A stretch of DNA of 64,000 nt from HGM11525 sp036307445 (GTDB lineage Bacteria > Bacillota > Clostridia > UBA1381): assembly GCA_036307445.1 (NCBI GenBank), contig JAXJXP010000007.1, positions 1 through 64,000 of the forward strand. Direction: 5' to 3'. Numbering within the stretch: the stretch's first letter is position 1; each line of letters begins with the position of its first letter. Position numbers and translations under genes: made by a program. This document shows positions 8,979-16,082 of the stretch, piece after piece. The notes beneath the pieces are model-generated. The model worked only from the letters and a program-made list of their open reading frames with translations. It was not told the origin of the DNA and searched no databases.

Positions 8979-9440
8979 ATGAGAATAGTAATACAAAGAG
9001 TATCCAGGGCGTCTGTTACCGTTGATAATGAGGTGGTAGGAAGGATTGGCGAGGGAATACTTATACTTTTAGGTGTTGCCGACGGAGATACTGAAGAAGA
9101 TATTAAATACCTTGCCGACAAAGCATTAGGGCTTAGAATTTTCCGTGATGAAAATGATAAAATGAATTTGTCGGTTAGCGATATAGGCGGAGAAGTACTT
9201 GTTGTAAGCCAGTTCACTCTTTACGGCGATTGCAGGAAGGGAAAAAGACCAAGCTTTGACAAGGCGGGTAAGCCTGATTTTGCTGAGGAGATGTATGAAA
9301 AGTTTTTATTATATGTGAAAGAAAACTTCGGTAAAGTTGAGCACGGCGTATTTGGTGCAGATATGAAGGTAGATCTTTTGAATAACGGTCCTGTTACACT
9401 TATAATAGATAGTAAATCTAAAAAAATTCCGACAGAGTAA
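8979..9440 (+). CDS. dtd: D-aminoacyl-tRNA deacylase
   Basis: Dtd hydrolyses D-aminoacyl-tRNAs such as D-Tyr-tRNA, protecting translation. The two family signatures are present: SQFTLYGD (about residues 78-85) and NGPVT (about residues 136-140). Length 153 is slightly above the typical 145-150. It follows folE by nine bases and ends inside a bidirectional terminator, so it closes the long plus-strand operon that starts at trmK. Confidence 0.95.
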   Translation: MRIVIQRVSRASVTVDNEVVGRIGEGILILLGVADGDTEEDIKYLADKALGLRIFRDENDKMNLSVSDIGGEVLVVSQFTLYGDCRKGKRPSFDKAGKPDFAEEMYEKFLLYVKENFGKVEHGVFGADMKVDLLNNGPVTLIIDSKSKKIPTE

Positions 9441-9456
9441 TTGTCGGAACTTTTTT
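9427..9456 (+). terminator. Bidirectional terminator between dtd and the small lipoprotein gene
   Basis: An eight-base-pair stem (TTCCGACA / TGTCGGAA) with a seven-base loop has six T residues after it on the plus strand and six A residues before it, giving a T tract on the minus strand as well. It can stop both convergent transcripts. Confidence 0.85.
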
Positions 9457-9458
9457 GT

Positions 9459-9740
9459 TTAGTTGTTGCCTGTCATACTGCCTACTGCATTCTGAACGCC
9501 GTCAACTGCACCTTTCACGGCATTGCCTGCGCCGTCTGTAAGGTCCTTAGCAGCATCGCCCATATCATCCATACCGCTCTTTGCAGTATCAGATGTATTG
9601 TTATTGTTGTTTTGCTGCATATCTGTCATTGGGCTTGACGACGGCGTGGGTGTTATATCACTGTTGTCGTTTCTGCTGCCGCAGCCTGTCATAAGAGCCG
9701 CTGCGATAGTTGCAGCGAGTATCAATTTAATAGTTTTCAT
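9459..9740 (-). CDS. Small lipoprotein of unknown function
   Basis: The 93-residue product has a lysine-containing signal peptide with a clear lipobox (LMTGC, cysteine near residue 20), so it should be anchored on the outer face of the cell membrane. The mature part is low-complexity: a Pro/Ser/Asn-rich stretch followed by a predicted amphipathic helix with repeated D-A-x-K/G-x-V heptad-like units. No enzymatic motif is seen. A GAAAGGA ribosome binding site precedes the ATG. It converges on dtd. Confidence 0.75.
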   Translation of the reverse strand: MKTIKLILAATIAAALMTGCGSRNDNSDITPTPSSSPMTDMQQNNNNNTSDTAKSGMDDMGDAAKDLTDGAGNAVKGAVDGVQNAVGSMTGNN

Positions 9741-9820
9741 TATACCATGGTCCTTTCTTTGTTTGATACAGAATTATTATATATCCAATGATGAAAAAAT
9801 ATTATAAAAATTTTTGTAAA

Positions 9821-9850
9821 AGACGGAACTTTTTTCAAAAGTAGTCGTCT
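9821..9850 (+). other. Hairpin in the leader of the stalk-domain protein gene
   Basis: A stem of AGACG / CGTCT outside and ACTTTT / AAAAGT inside, with a three-base loop, lies about 60 bases upstream of the next gene. It has no T tract and is not a terminator. Its role is unknown; it could stabilise the message. Confidence 0.4.
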
Positions 9851-9907
9851 ATATAGGTGTTGGACAACAAAAATGATAAAAAAACATAAAAAGAAAGGAA
9901 ATTTAAA

Positions 9908-10894
9908 ATGAAAAAGATTATTACATTTTTACTTACCGCCGCAATGGCATCAACAACAGTATTGGCACAGGAGCTTGCAGAGTATGATATAATGCTTATT
10001 AATGAGGAAGAAACTGCTGTTGCTCAGCCGATGTTTGTAAAATCAGTTGTAACAGGTGCAGAGCTTTACGAGGAGAACGGTGTTAAATACGTTAAGGGTA
10101 TTGATGAGAACGAAAATGAAATTCACTTTATCCTGTCTGATGACACTGTTGTTGTAAACGAGAAGGGTGAAAAGGCAGAGATTGAAAAGGATGCAGCTTT
10201 CACAGCATTTATTGGCTGGGATACTCCGGCTCCGTTGGTACTTCCGCCGGTTTACACTCCCGATGCAATAGTAATTGACACAGAAGCTGAGCTTCAGGCT
10301 GATGCAGACGTATTTACAAAGTCTGAAGAAACATATGTAAATGCAGCAAACACTCTTGCACTTGCAGTTGACGCTGCAAATGTAGTTAATAAAGACGGAA
10401 GCAGCTTTGAGGGTGATATTGACGGCAAGGAGATTATTGCCATCTACGGTATTACAACAAGAAGCATTCCCCCGATGGCAGTTCCTGAGAAGGTAATCGT
10501 TCTCGGCGATGCAGGTGCTATGCCTGAGGAGGTTCTTCCTGCTGAAACTGCAACAGAGGCTATGGTTGGCGATAAGAAGTTTGAAATTGTTGAAAAAGAA
10601 GGCGTTGATATGTTGCCTGTAAGAGCAGTTTCTGAGGCACTTGGTCTTGAAGTTAACTGGGACAGCAATTTTAATGCAGTAACAATCGGTACAGTTCCCA
10701 TGGGTGTAAACTTCCAGATTGGAACAAACGTGTACAACAAGGCAAGAATGACTCCGTTCCAGCTTGAATCAGCTCCTATTGCTGAACAGACTCCTGCAGG
10801 CGGTGTAACATATGTACCTGTAAGCTTCTTTACAGATGTACTTGATTGCACAGCAGAGATTGCTGACGGTGTTATGACACTTACAAGAGCGTAA
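9908..10894 (+). CDS. Secreted protein with copper amine oxidase N-terminal-like stalk domain
   Basis: The 328-residue protein has a signal peptide with probable cleavage after VLA (near residue 20). The N-terminal two thirds is an acidic beta-rich region that I do not recognise. Residues from about 220 to the end match the copper amine oxidase N-terminal-like (stalk) domain common in Clostridia surface proteins: LPVRAVSEALGLEVNWD, then a VTI strand and a VPVSFFTDVL element. That domain is thought to serve wall association or assembly, not catalysis. AAAGGAAA is the ribosome binding site. It is a single-gene unit closed by a strong terminator. Confidence 0.8.
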   Translation: MKKIITFLLTAAMASTTVLAQELAEYDIMLINEEETAVAQPMFVKSVVTGAELYEENGVKYVKGIDENENEIHFILSDDTVVVNEKGEKAEIEKDAAFTAFIGWDTPAPLVLPPVYTPDAIVIDTEAELQADADVFTKSEETYVNAANTLALAVDAANVVNKDGSSFEGDIDGKEIIAIYGITTRSIPPMAVPEKVIVLGDAGAMPEEVLPAETATEAMVGDKKFEIVEKEGVDMLPVRAVSEALGLEVNWDSNFNAVTIGTVPMGVNFQIGTNVYNKARMTPFQLESAPIAEQTPAGGVTYVPVSFFTDVLDCTAEIADGVMTLTRA

Positions 10895-10907
10895 AAAAAT
10901 AAAATAT

Positions 10908-10942
10908 AAAGCTGTTATGCAAAGAGCATAACAGCTTTTTTT
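10908..10942 (+). terminator. Intrinsic terminator after the stalk-domain gene
   Basis: A perfect 13-base-pair stem (AAAGCTGTTATGC and its complement) with loop AAAGA is followed by a T tract. Confidence 0.92.
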
Positions 10943-11023
10943 GTTATTTAGCAGTTTGTTAATTACAAAAGTGTGATGTTTTTTGGGTAAACGGAATATA
11001 TATAACTGAAAGGGGAGAGTGCG

Positions 11024-11800
11024 ATGCAAAAAATATTTGCTTTTGTAATGGCTTTGATTTTGTGCGGATGCTCTGCAAATGAGGTAATAAAAACTGGCAG
11101 TGATTATTCTGTGATAGAGAATAAAGGGTATGGATGGGGGCTTAAAAAAATACAGAATTCAGCACCTGAAGTTCCACAGTATATTTGCGATATGCTTGCA
11201 GAAAATAATAGCGTATATATGGGTAGTCCGGATGAAAAAAAGATATATCTCACCTTTGATGAGGGGTATGAAAACGGCTATACAGCCAAAATTCTTGATA
11301 CATTAAAGGAGAAAAATGTTCCTGCAGCATTTTTTGTTACAGGCGATTATCTTGAGCGTTCAGAGGATTTAGTGGCAAGGATGGTTTTAGATGGGCATAT
11401 TGTCGGAAACCACACAATCGGACACAAAAATCTGCATAAGCTGTCTTCTGCTGAAGATATTGCAGCAGAAATATCTGCCCTGGAAGAAAAATTTAAAGCA
11501 AAATTTGATGCACCTATGAAATATATGCGGCCACCCGAGGGAGAGTATAGCAGACGTGTTCTAGCGGTTGCAGAGGATATAGGGTACAAGACGGTATTCT
11601 GGAGCTTTGCATACAAGGACTGGATAGCTGACGATGTAAAGGGCGGCGATTATGCAGTGGGTCAGATAATGCCCTATTTACATAACGGTATGATTATACT
11701 TTTGCACGCAGTTTCAGCCGATAATGCAGAGGCGTTGCCGATAGTTATTGATAAGGCGAGGGAGATGGGGTATGAGTTTGCGTCGCTTGACGAATTGTAA
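11024..11800 (+). CDS. PdaA-like polysaccharide deacetylase, lipoprotein
   Basis: This belongs to the carbohydrate esterase 4 family and most resembles PdaA, which de-N-acetylates muramic acid to allow muramic delta-lactam formation in spore cortex peptidoglycan. A short signal peptide ends in a lipobox (LILCGC). The PdaA-type NKGYGWGLKK region precedes the NodB domain; the metal-site motif TFDEGYENG and the NHTIGHKNL motif are visible, then RPPEGEYS. A GGGGAGAG ribosome binding site is present. Assignment to spore cortex synthesis rests on family resemblance only. Confidence 0.85.
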   Translation: MQKIFAFVMALILCGCSANEVIKTGSDYSVIENKGYGWGLKKIQNSAPEVPQYICDMLAENNSVYMGSPDEKKIYLTFDEGYENGYTAKILDTLKEKNVPAAFFVTGDYLERSEDLVARMVLDGHIVGNHTIGHKNLHKLSSAEDIAAEISALEEKFKAKFDAPMKYMRPPEGEYSRRVLAVAEDIGYKTVFWSFAYKDWIADDVKGGDYAVGQIMPYLHNGMIILLHAVSADNAEALPIVIDKAREMGYEFASLDEL

Positions 11801-11803
11801 TAG

Positions 11804-11829
11804 AAAAAGCAGGACCATTGGTCCTGCTT
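11804..11829 (-). terminator. Terminator of the SCP2-domain gene
   Basis: A 10-base-pair stem (AAGCAGGACC / GGTCCTGCTT) with a three-base loop is preceded by an A tract on the plus strand, giving a T tract for minus-strand transcription. It may also help stop the convergent deacetylase transcript. Confidence 0.8.
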
Positions 11830-11831
11830 CC

Positions 11832-12290
11832 TTACTTGGTAGCCTTTTTAACCACTTTTTTAGTTGCTGGTTTAACTGCCTTCTTCTCAGGTTCAGGCTT
11901 TGCTTCTGCGTTCTTTGCAGTGGATTTTTTTGGAGCAGCAGCTTTCTTTACTGTTTTCTTTTCGGGTGCTTTTACAACACCTGCTAAGGCAATGAAATCT
12001 TCCGCATTTCCATTGATGTAAAGTCTTCCGCTTTCGAGCGCTGTTGCAACAGAGAGCTTTTTGTCAAGAATTTTGTTAAAATCCTGTCTGTTCAAAGTAA
12101 CATCTGCAGTATTATCACGGTAATCATAAGGTTCAACAAATAACTTACCGTCAGTAAACTGGATGTAAAATGCGCCGCCACAATCCTCGTCGGTCATATT
12201 GACCTGAATGGCAAACTCGTTTTTGAGATTACTGAGGTCTGCGCTATCGAACTTTGCTTTGATTTTTAAAAATGCCTGTTCAAAAGTCAT
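11832..12290 (-). CDS. SCP2-type sterol carrier domain protein with Lys/Ala-rich tail
   Basis: Residues 1-106 resemble the SCP2 sterol-carrier fold (the VTLNRQDFNKIL and GRLYINGNAEDFIAL stretches are characteristic), a small hydrophobic ligand-binding domain found in many Clostridia with unknown ligand. Residues 107-152 form a low-complexity tail in which about 17 of 46 residues are lysine and 10 are alanine, with proline and threonine, much like bacterial histone-H1-type tails. The AGGAGGA site and a strong promoter support expression. The combination suggests nucleic-acid, ribosome or membrane binding, which is inference. Confidence 0.78.
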   Translation of the reverse strand: MTFEQAFLKIKAKFDSADLSNLKNEFAIQVNMTDEDCGGAFYIQFTDGKLFVEPYDYRDNTADVTLNRQDFNKILDKKLSVATALESGRLYINGNAEDFIALAGVVKAPEKKTVKKAAAPKKSTAKNAEAKPEPEKKAVKPATKKVVKKATK

Positions 12291-12322
12291 AATATAATCC
12301 TCCTATACATTATCTTCCATAT

Positions 12323-12351
12323 ATTATATAATAAGTCGATTTATGTGTCAA
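12323..12351 (-). promoter_or_regulatory. Sigma-A type promoter of the SCP2-domain gene
   Basis: On the minus strand TTGACA and TATAAT are separated by 17 bases, about 33 bases before the start codon. Both boxes match consensus. Confidence 0.75.
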
Positions 12352-12398
12352 TATACATAAATGACAAAAGTATGCCCAATAAAACATAATCGTTTGAC

Positions 12399-12440
12399 AA
12401 AAAAAGACAGCCCCGAGGGAATAAACCCCTCAAAGCCGCC
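12399..12440 (-). terminator. Terminator of the rplU-rpmA operon
   Basis: A 14-base-pair stem including several G-T pairs (GGCGGCTTTGAGGG against CCCTCGGGGCTGTC, minus strand) with a seven-base loop is followed by a run of seven T residues. Confidence 0.85.
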
Positions 12441-12456
12441 CCTTAAATAGCTTAAC

Positions 12457-12711
12457 TTAAGCAGAGTAAACACTGCACTGCTTCTTATCCTTACCTTTTC
12501 TCTCGAACTTAACTATACCGTCAATCTTAGCGAAAAGTGTATCATCGCTGCCAATGCCAACGTTGTTACCCGGATGAATTTTTGTGCCTCTCTGTCTTAC
12601 CAAAATACTGCCGGCTAAAACCTTCTGACCGTCAGCGCGCTTTACGCCAAGTCTTTTCGATTCGCTGTCACGACCGTTTTTGGTACTTCCCATACCTTTT
12701 TTATGAGCCAT
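12457..12711 (-). CDS. rpmA: 50S ribosomal protein L27, form without cleaved N-terminal extension
   Basis: L27 reaches the peptidyl-transferase centre through its N-terminus. The mature-type start MAHKKGMGSTKNGRDS is encoded directly at 12711, with GAGGTG six bases upstream. Most Firmicutes instead encode an extension ending in F-F-A that the Prp protease removes. Only 37 bases separate this start from the rplU stop, so no prp (ysxB) gene sits in its usual place. The rest of the protein is normal in length and sequence. Confidence 0.95.
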   Translation of the reverse strand: MAHKKGMGSTKNGRDSESKRLGVKRADGQKVLAGSILVRQRGTKIHPGNNVGIGSDDTLFAKIDGIVKFERKGKDKKQCSVYSA

Positions 12712-12748
12712 TAAAAACACCTCAGCTTTCCGATATATTTATGAAAAA

Positions 12749-13060
12749 TTATTTGTTGATTGTCTCGATTACAACCTTAGTGTAGGGCTGTCTATGACCC
12801 TTCTTGCTTCTCTCGTTCTTCTTTCTCTTCATCTTGAAGACGTAGATTTTCTTAGCCTTACCCTGCTTAACTACCTTGGCAGTTACCTTTGCGCCGTCAA
12901 CTGTCGGCTCGCCGATTGTAAGAGCATCTCCGTCGGAAACAGCAAGAACTGTATCGAAAGTAACAACCTCGCCCTCCTGAGCCTCAAGCTTCTCAACGAA
13001 GAGTGTGTCACCCTCAGAAACCTTGTACTGCTTTCCGCCTGTAACGATTACTGCATACAT
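12749..13060 (-). CDS. rplU: 50S ribosomal protein L21
   Basis: L21 is a structural protein of the large ribosomal subunit. The 103-residue protein shows the typical start MYAVIVTGGKQYKV and the C-terminal basic KRRKNERSKKGHRQ-like region that binds 23S rRNA. It is the first gene of the rplU-rpmA operon, behind a strong promoter and an L21-leader-like 5' region. The ribosome binding site AAGGAGGTG is near optimal. Confidence 0.97.
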   Translation of the reverse strand: MYAVIVTGGKQYKVSEGDTLFVEKLEAQEGEVVTFDTVLAVSDGDALTIGEPTVDGAKVTAKVVKQGKAKKIYVFKMKRKKNERSKKGHRQPYTKVVIETINK

Positions 13061-13146
13061 TGTGTTACACCTCCTTATTATTATGAAGTCGCGCCCTCGT
13101 AGGTACTGCCGTCTGGCAGATTTACAACCTTACTCAATGCGGATAC
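13061..13146 (-). ncRNA. L21 ribosomal protein leader (candidate)
   Basis: The roughly 85-base 5' untranslated region of rplU carries a block GGCAGTACCTACGAGGGCG close to the ribosome binding site and an upstream CTGCCAGACGGCAG hairpin. From memory of the family, this resembles the Firmicutes L21 leader, thought to mediate autoregulation by L21. A covariance-model search with the Rfam L21 leader would decide. Confidence 0.65.
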
Positions 13147-13152
13147 TTAAAC

Positions 13153-13181
13153 ATTATACACTTGTTTTAATTGTATGTCAA
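13153..13181 (-). promoter_or_regulatory. Consensus promoter of rplU-rpmA
   Basis: On the minus strand TTGACA and TATAAT, both perfect, are separated by 17 bases. Confidence 0.88.
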
Positions 13182-13251
13182 GCTTTTTTTAATAAATTTG
13201 TAGAATTATTGGATGTATTTTCATAAATATCAAAATTTTTTCGTAAAAAAC

Positions 13252-13281
13252 TTGACACAGAGATGTAAAATGAGGTATAAT
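13252..13281 (+). promoter_or_regulatory. Consensus promoter of rpsU-yqeY
   Basis: TTGACA and TATAAT are separated by 18 bases, giving a leader of about 75 bases before rpsU. The region between this and the divergent rplU promoter is AT-rich with no further feature seen. Confidence 0.85.
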
Positions 13282-13365
13282 ATTTGTTGTGGCACTATCA
13301 CTTGAGATAAGGATAGTTTTTCCATTAAACAGCCGGAAATTGTTTTGCCGGAGGGAGGGAAACAG

Positions 13366-13539
13366 ATGTCAGAAATTCGTGTAAAAGACAACGAGTCTTT
13401 GGATAGCGCTCTTCGCCGTTTCAAAAGACAGTGTGCGAAGTCGGGCGTTATGTCTGAGATAAGAAAGCGCGAGCATTATGAAAAGCCGAGCGTAAAGCGT
13501 AAGAAGAAGTCAGAGGCTGCTCGTAAGAGAAAGTTTTAA
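13366..13539 (+). CDS. rpsU: 30S ribosomal protein S21
   Basis: S21 is a small basic protein of the 30S platform. The start at 13366 follows GGAGGGAGGG and gives the family-typical beginning MSEIRVKDNESLDSALRRFK; the frame open upstream is not needed. The protein is 57 residues with the usual lysine/arginine-rich C-terminus. Co-location with yqeY is typical for Firmicutes. Confidence 0.96.
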   Translation: MSEIRVKDNESLDSALRRFKRQCAKSGVMSEIRKREHYEKPSVKRKKKSEAARKRKF

Positions 13540-13551
13540 TTAGGTGTAAAT

Positions 13552-13995
13552 ATGAGTCTTAAAGATAGATTGGCGCAGGATTTAAAAACTGCTATGAAGG
13601 ATAAAGACACCGTGCGTAAGAATGTTGTTCAGATGATTCGCGCTGGTGTTCTTCAAATCGAAAAAGACAAGCTAATCACTCTTGATGATGAAGGTGTTCT
13701 TGAAGTAATTGCAAAGCAGTTAAAGCAGAGGAAGGATTCACTTCCCGATTACGAAAAGAGCGGAAGAAGCGATTTAATCGCCGAACTTAAGGCAGAAATT
13801 GGTTTTTTGATGGAATACTTGCCTGAACAGCTTTCCGATGACGAGCTTGCCGCAATTGTAAAAGCTGCGGTGGCTGAAGTTGGTGCAGTATCCGTTAAGG
13901 ATATGGGCAAGGTCATGGCTGCGGTTATGCCTAAAACAAAGGGCAGAGCTGATGGCAGACGCATAAATGAGATAGCAAAAGCATTGTTATCTTAA
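13552..13995 (+). CDS. yqeY: GatB/YqeY domain-containing protein
   Basis: YqeY proteins resemble the C-terminal tRNA-binding domain of the GatB amidotransferase subunit; their exact role is not established. The whole 147-residue protein matches the family, with EYLPEQLSDDEL near residue 90 and a conserved GRADGRRINEIAKALL end. It follows rpsU by 12 bases and shares its promoter. Confidence 0.93.
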   Translation: MSLKDRLAQDLKTAMKDKDTVRKNVVQMIRAGVLQIEKDKLITLDDEGVLEVIAKQLKQRKDSLPDYEKSGRSDLIAELKAEIGFLMEYLPEQLSDDELAAIVKAAVAEVGAVSVKDMGKVMAAVMPKTKGRADGRRINEIAKALLS

Positions 13996-14007
13996 ATACT
14001 GAAAAAT

Positions 14008-14038
14008 ATCCGCACAGGTGAGTTTTCCCTGTGCGGAT
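14008..14038 (+). terminator. Hairpin after yqeY
   Basis: A perfect 11-base-pair stem (ATCCGCACAGG / CCTGTGCGGAT) lies just after the yqeY stop and just before the tRNA. It lacks a plus-strand T tract but has an A tract before it. It may act as an inefficient terminator or as a 3' end-stabilising or processing structure. Confidence 0.5.
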
Positions 14039-14043
14039 TATAT

Positions 14044-14118
14044 GCTGGTGTGGCTCAATGGTAGAGCAGCGGTATCGTAAACCGCAGGTTGGGGGTTCGA
14101 TTCCCTTCACCAGCTCCA
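14044..14118 (+). tRNA. tRNA-Thr (anticodon CGT)
   Basis: A full cloverleaf can be drawn. The acceptor stem GCTGGTG pairs with CACCAGC, followed by discriminator T and an encoded CCA. The D arm lies in GCTCAATGGTAGAGC. The anticodon stem GCGGT/ACCGC holds loop ATCGTAA with anticodon CGT, and the T arm contains GGTTCGATTC. It reads ACG threonine codons. It is probably read through from rpsU-yqeY or from an unseen promoter. Confidence 0.95.
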
Positions 14119-14132
14119 TTGAAGGTTAAAAC

Positions 14133-14164
14133 AGGGAACGCATTTTGCGTTCCCTTAATTTTTT
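14133..14164 (+). terminator. Bidirectional terminator between tRNA-Thr and the Na/Pi cotransporter
   Basis: A 10-base-pair stem (AGGGAACGCA / TGCGTTCCCT) with loop TTT is followed by a T tract on the plus strand; A residues before it give a shorter T tract on the minus strand. Confidence 0.8.
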
Positions 14165-14190
14165 AACTAATAATAGAAAAGTGTTACAGT

Positions 14191-15945
14191 TTATTTTTTT
14201 GTTGAAAGCTGATACTTATCTTTGTAGAAAGAATACTTGTTCTTGAACTCATCACTGTCAGATTTGATGAGTCTGACACCCTCGTGCATATTCAGGTTGT
14301 GATGGGAGGTTTCTATAATACAGCTTGCAATGTTTGAGCAATGGTCGGCTGTTCTCTCGAGATTTGTAAGAAGGTCGGACCATATAAAGCCAACATCTAT
14401 TGTACAATCTCCCTGTTGCAGTCTTACAATGTGGTTTGCTCTTAGCTTTTCTTTCAAATGGTCTATAAGCTCTTCTAAAGGCTCTATGTCAAGTGCAGAA
14501 GAAAGGTTGTTGTTTTCAAAGGCAGACAGCGCAAGCTCAGTAATTTCCTTTACCGCATCTGTAAGCACTGCCAGTTCGGCTTTTGCATTGTCGGAGAATT
14601 TGATGCCCTTATCTCGAAGCTCCTCGGCAGACTCTAAAATATTTACGCTGTGGTCGGAAATTCTTTCAAAATCGCCTATCAAATGCAACAGTCTTGCTGC
14701 CTCAGCACTTTCGTCCTCGTTAATGCGATGCGAAGAAAGCTTTACCAGATAGTTTCCTATAATATCTTCGTAATGGTCTGTCTTTTCCTCTTTGTAACGG
14801 ATTTCCTCTGCTACTGCCGCCTTGTAGTCAAAGAGAACGTATATTCCGTCCTTTAATGCACTGACTGCACATTTTGCCATATCAATTGCATACTTGCGAC
14901 AGGTATCAAGAGCAACTGCCGGAGTGAGAAGAAGTCGTTCGTCCAATTCGGTCTTTTCTTCTTTAATCTCGCTGTCAGGCACGACCTTGCATACGAGCTT
15001 TTCGAGTAATCCTGACATTGGCAGAAGAATTGACGTACACACTACATTAAAGAGAGAATGTGAAACTGCAATGCCGAAGTGGGTTGCGGACTGGTCTAGT
15101 ATTGCAGGGGCGAAGATGCCTTTTACAATATACAAAACAGTCATCAGGACAACAGTTCCTATAATATTGAAGAAAAGATGTGCAAGTGCAACTCGTTTTG
15201 CGTTTCTGTTAGTACCGAATGATGAAAGAATTGCAGTTATACAGGTACCAATATTCTGTCCCATTATAATGGGGAAGGCAGCACCATAAGAAATCTGTCC
15301 TGTTACGGTAAGTGCCTGAAGAATACCGACAGAAGCAGAGCTTGACTGAATTATTGCAGTAAGCACAGCCCCGGCAATTACACCAAGAATCGGGTTTTTG
15401 AACATTATAAACATTTGCCTGAATTCGGGTACATCACTAAGCCCCGAAACTGCACCGGACATTATGTCCATACCGAACATTAATACCGCAAAGCCAAGAA
15501 GAATTGTTCCTGTATCCTTTTTTTTGTTGGTTTTGCAGAACATATAGAAAATTATACCGATGAGGGCAAGTATTGGAGTAAACGAGGTTGGCTTAAAGAG
15601 CTGAACAAAGAAGTTACTGCTCTCAATTCCACCAAGGCTCAAAATCCAGGCGGTTACTGTTGTGCCGATGTTTGCGCCCATAATTACACTTATCGACTGT
15701 TTCAGGGTCATAAGACCTGAGTTTACAAAGCCGACAACCATTACTGTTGTTGCGGATGAGCTTTGAATAATAGCTGTAACGCCAAGGCCGGTTAAAAAGC
15801 CTGCCAGCTTATTTGTTGTAAGCTTGCCTATTATTGCACTCAGCTTATCACCCGCACGGCGCTCAAGTGCATCACCCATAATATTCATACCAAATAGGAA
15901 CAGGCATAATCCGCCAATTAGTGTCAATACATCAAAAAAACTCAT
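14191..15945 (-). CDS. Na+/phosphate cotransporter with C-terminal PhoU domain
   Basis: This 584-residue protein belongs to the NptA/YjbB Na/Pi cotransporter family, which moves phosphate across the cell membrane with sodium. The N-terminal membrane domain (about residues 1-310, roughly eight spans) contains the two inverted QSSSA motifs (AIIQSSSATT near residue 60 and AIIQSSSASV near residue 200). Residues about 345-560 form a helical PhoU-like domain (ERISDHSVNI, ERTADHCSNI). AAAGGAATG precedes the ATG. The KdpDE-like pair upstream is separated by a terminator. Confidence 0.93.
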   Translation of the reverse strand: MSFFDVLTLIGGLCLFLFGMNIMGDALERRAGDKLSAIIGKLTTNKLAGFLTGLGVTAIIQSSSATTVMVVGFVNSGLMTLKQSISVIMGANIGTTVTAWILSLGGIESSNFFVQLFKPTSFTPILALIGIIFYMFCKTNKKKDTGTILLGFAVLMFGMDIMSGAVSGLSDVPEFRQMFIMFKNPILGVIAGAVLTAIIQSSSASVGILQALTVTGQISYGAAFPIIMGQNIGTCITAILSSFGTNRNAKRVALAHLFFNIIGTVVLMTVLYIVKGIFAPAILDQSATHFGIAVSHSLFNVVCTSILLPMSGLLEKLVCKVVPDSEIKEEKTELDERLLLTPAVALDTCRKYAIDMAKCAVSALKDGIYVLFDYKAAVAEEIRYKEEKTDHYEDIIGNYLVKLSSHRINEDESAEAARLLHLIGDFERISDHSVNILESAEELRDKGIKFSDNAKAELAVLTDAVKEITELALSAFENNNLSSALDIEPLEELIDHLKEKLRANHIVRLQQGDCTIDVGFIWSDLLTNLERTADHCSNIASCIIETSHHNLNMHEGVRLIKSDSDEFKNKYSFYKDKYQLSTKK

Positions 15946-16040
15946 ACATTCATTCCTTTCTTTTATCGCTTGTGTTTTCCTACAAAAATCATTATATCAT
16001 CCTTGCGGTAAAGATGCGGTAAAGATTAGTATAAATATGA

Positions 16041-16077
16041 AAAAAGCCTTAAAAACAGCAAAATGCTGATTTAAGGC
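16041..16077 (-). terminator. Terminator of the KdpDE-like operon
   Basis: A stem GCCTTAAA / TTTAAGGC enclosing an inner CAGC / GCTG stem is followed on the minus strand by a T tract. It separates the response regulator gene from the Na/Pi cotransporter gene. Confidence 0.85.
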
Positions 16078-16082
16078 GTTGC

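Noticed and set aside
11748..12021. Plus-strand frames rich in Phe, Ser and Cys opposite the SCP2 gene tail
   Set aside because: They are the complement of the Lys/Ala-rich tail codons and have low complexity; no start signal is present.
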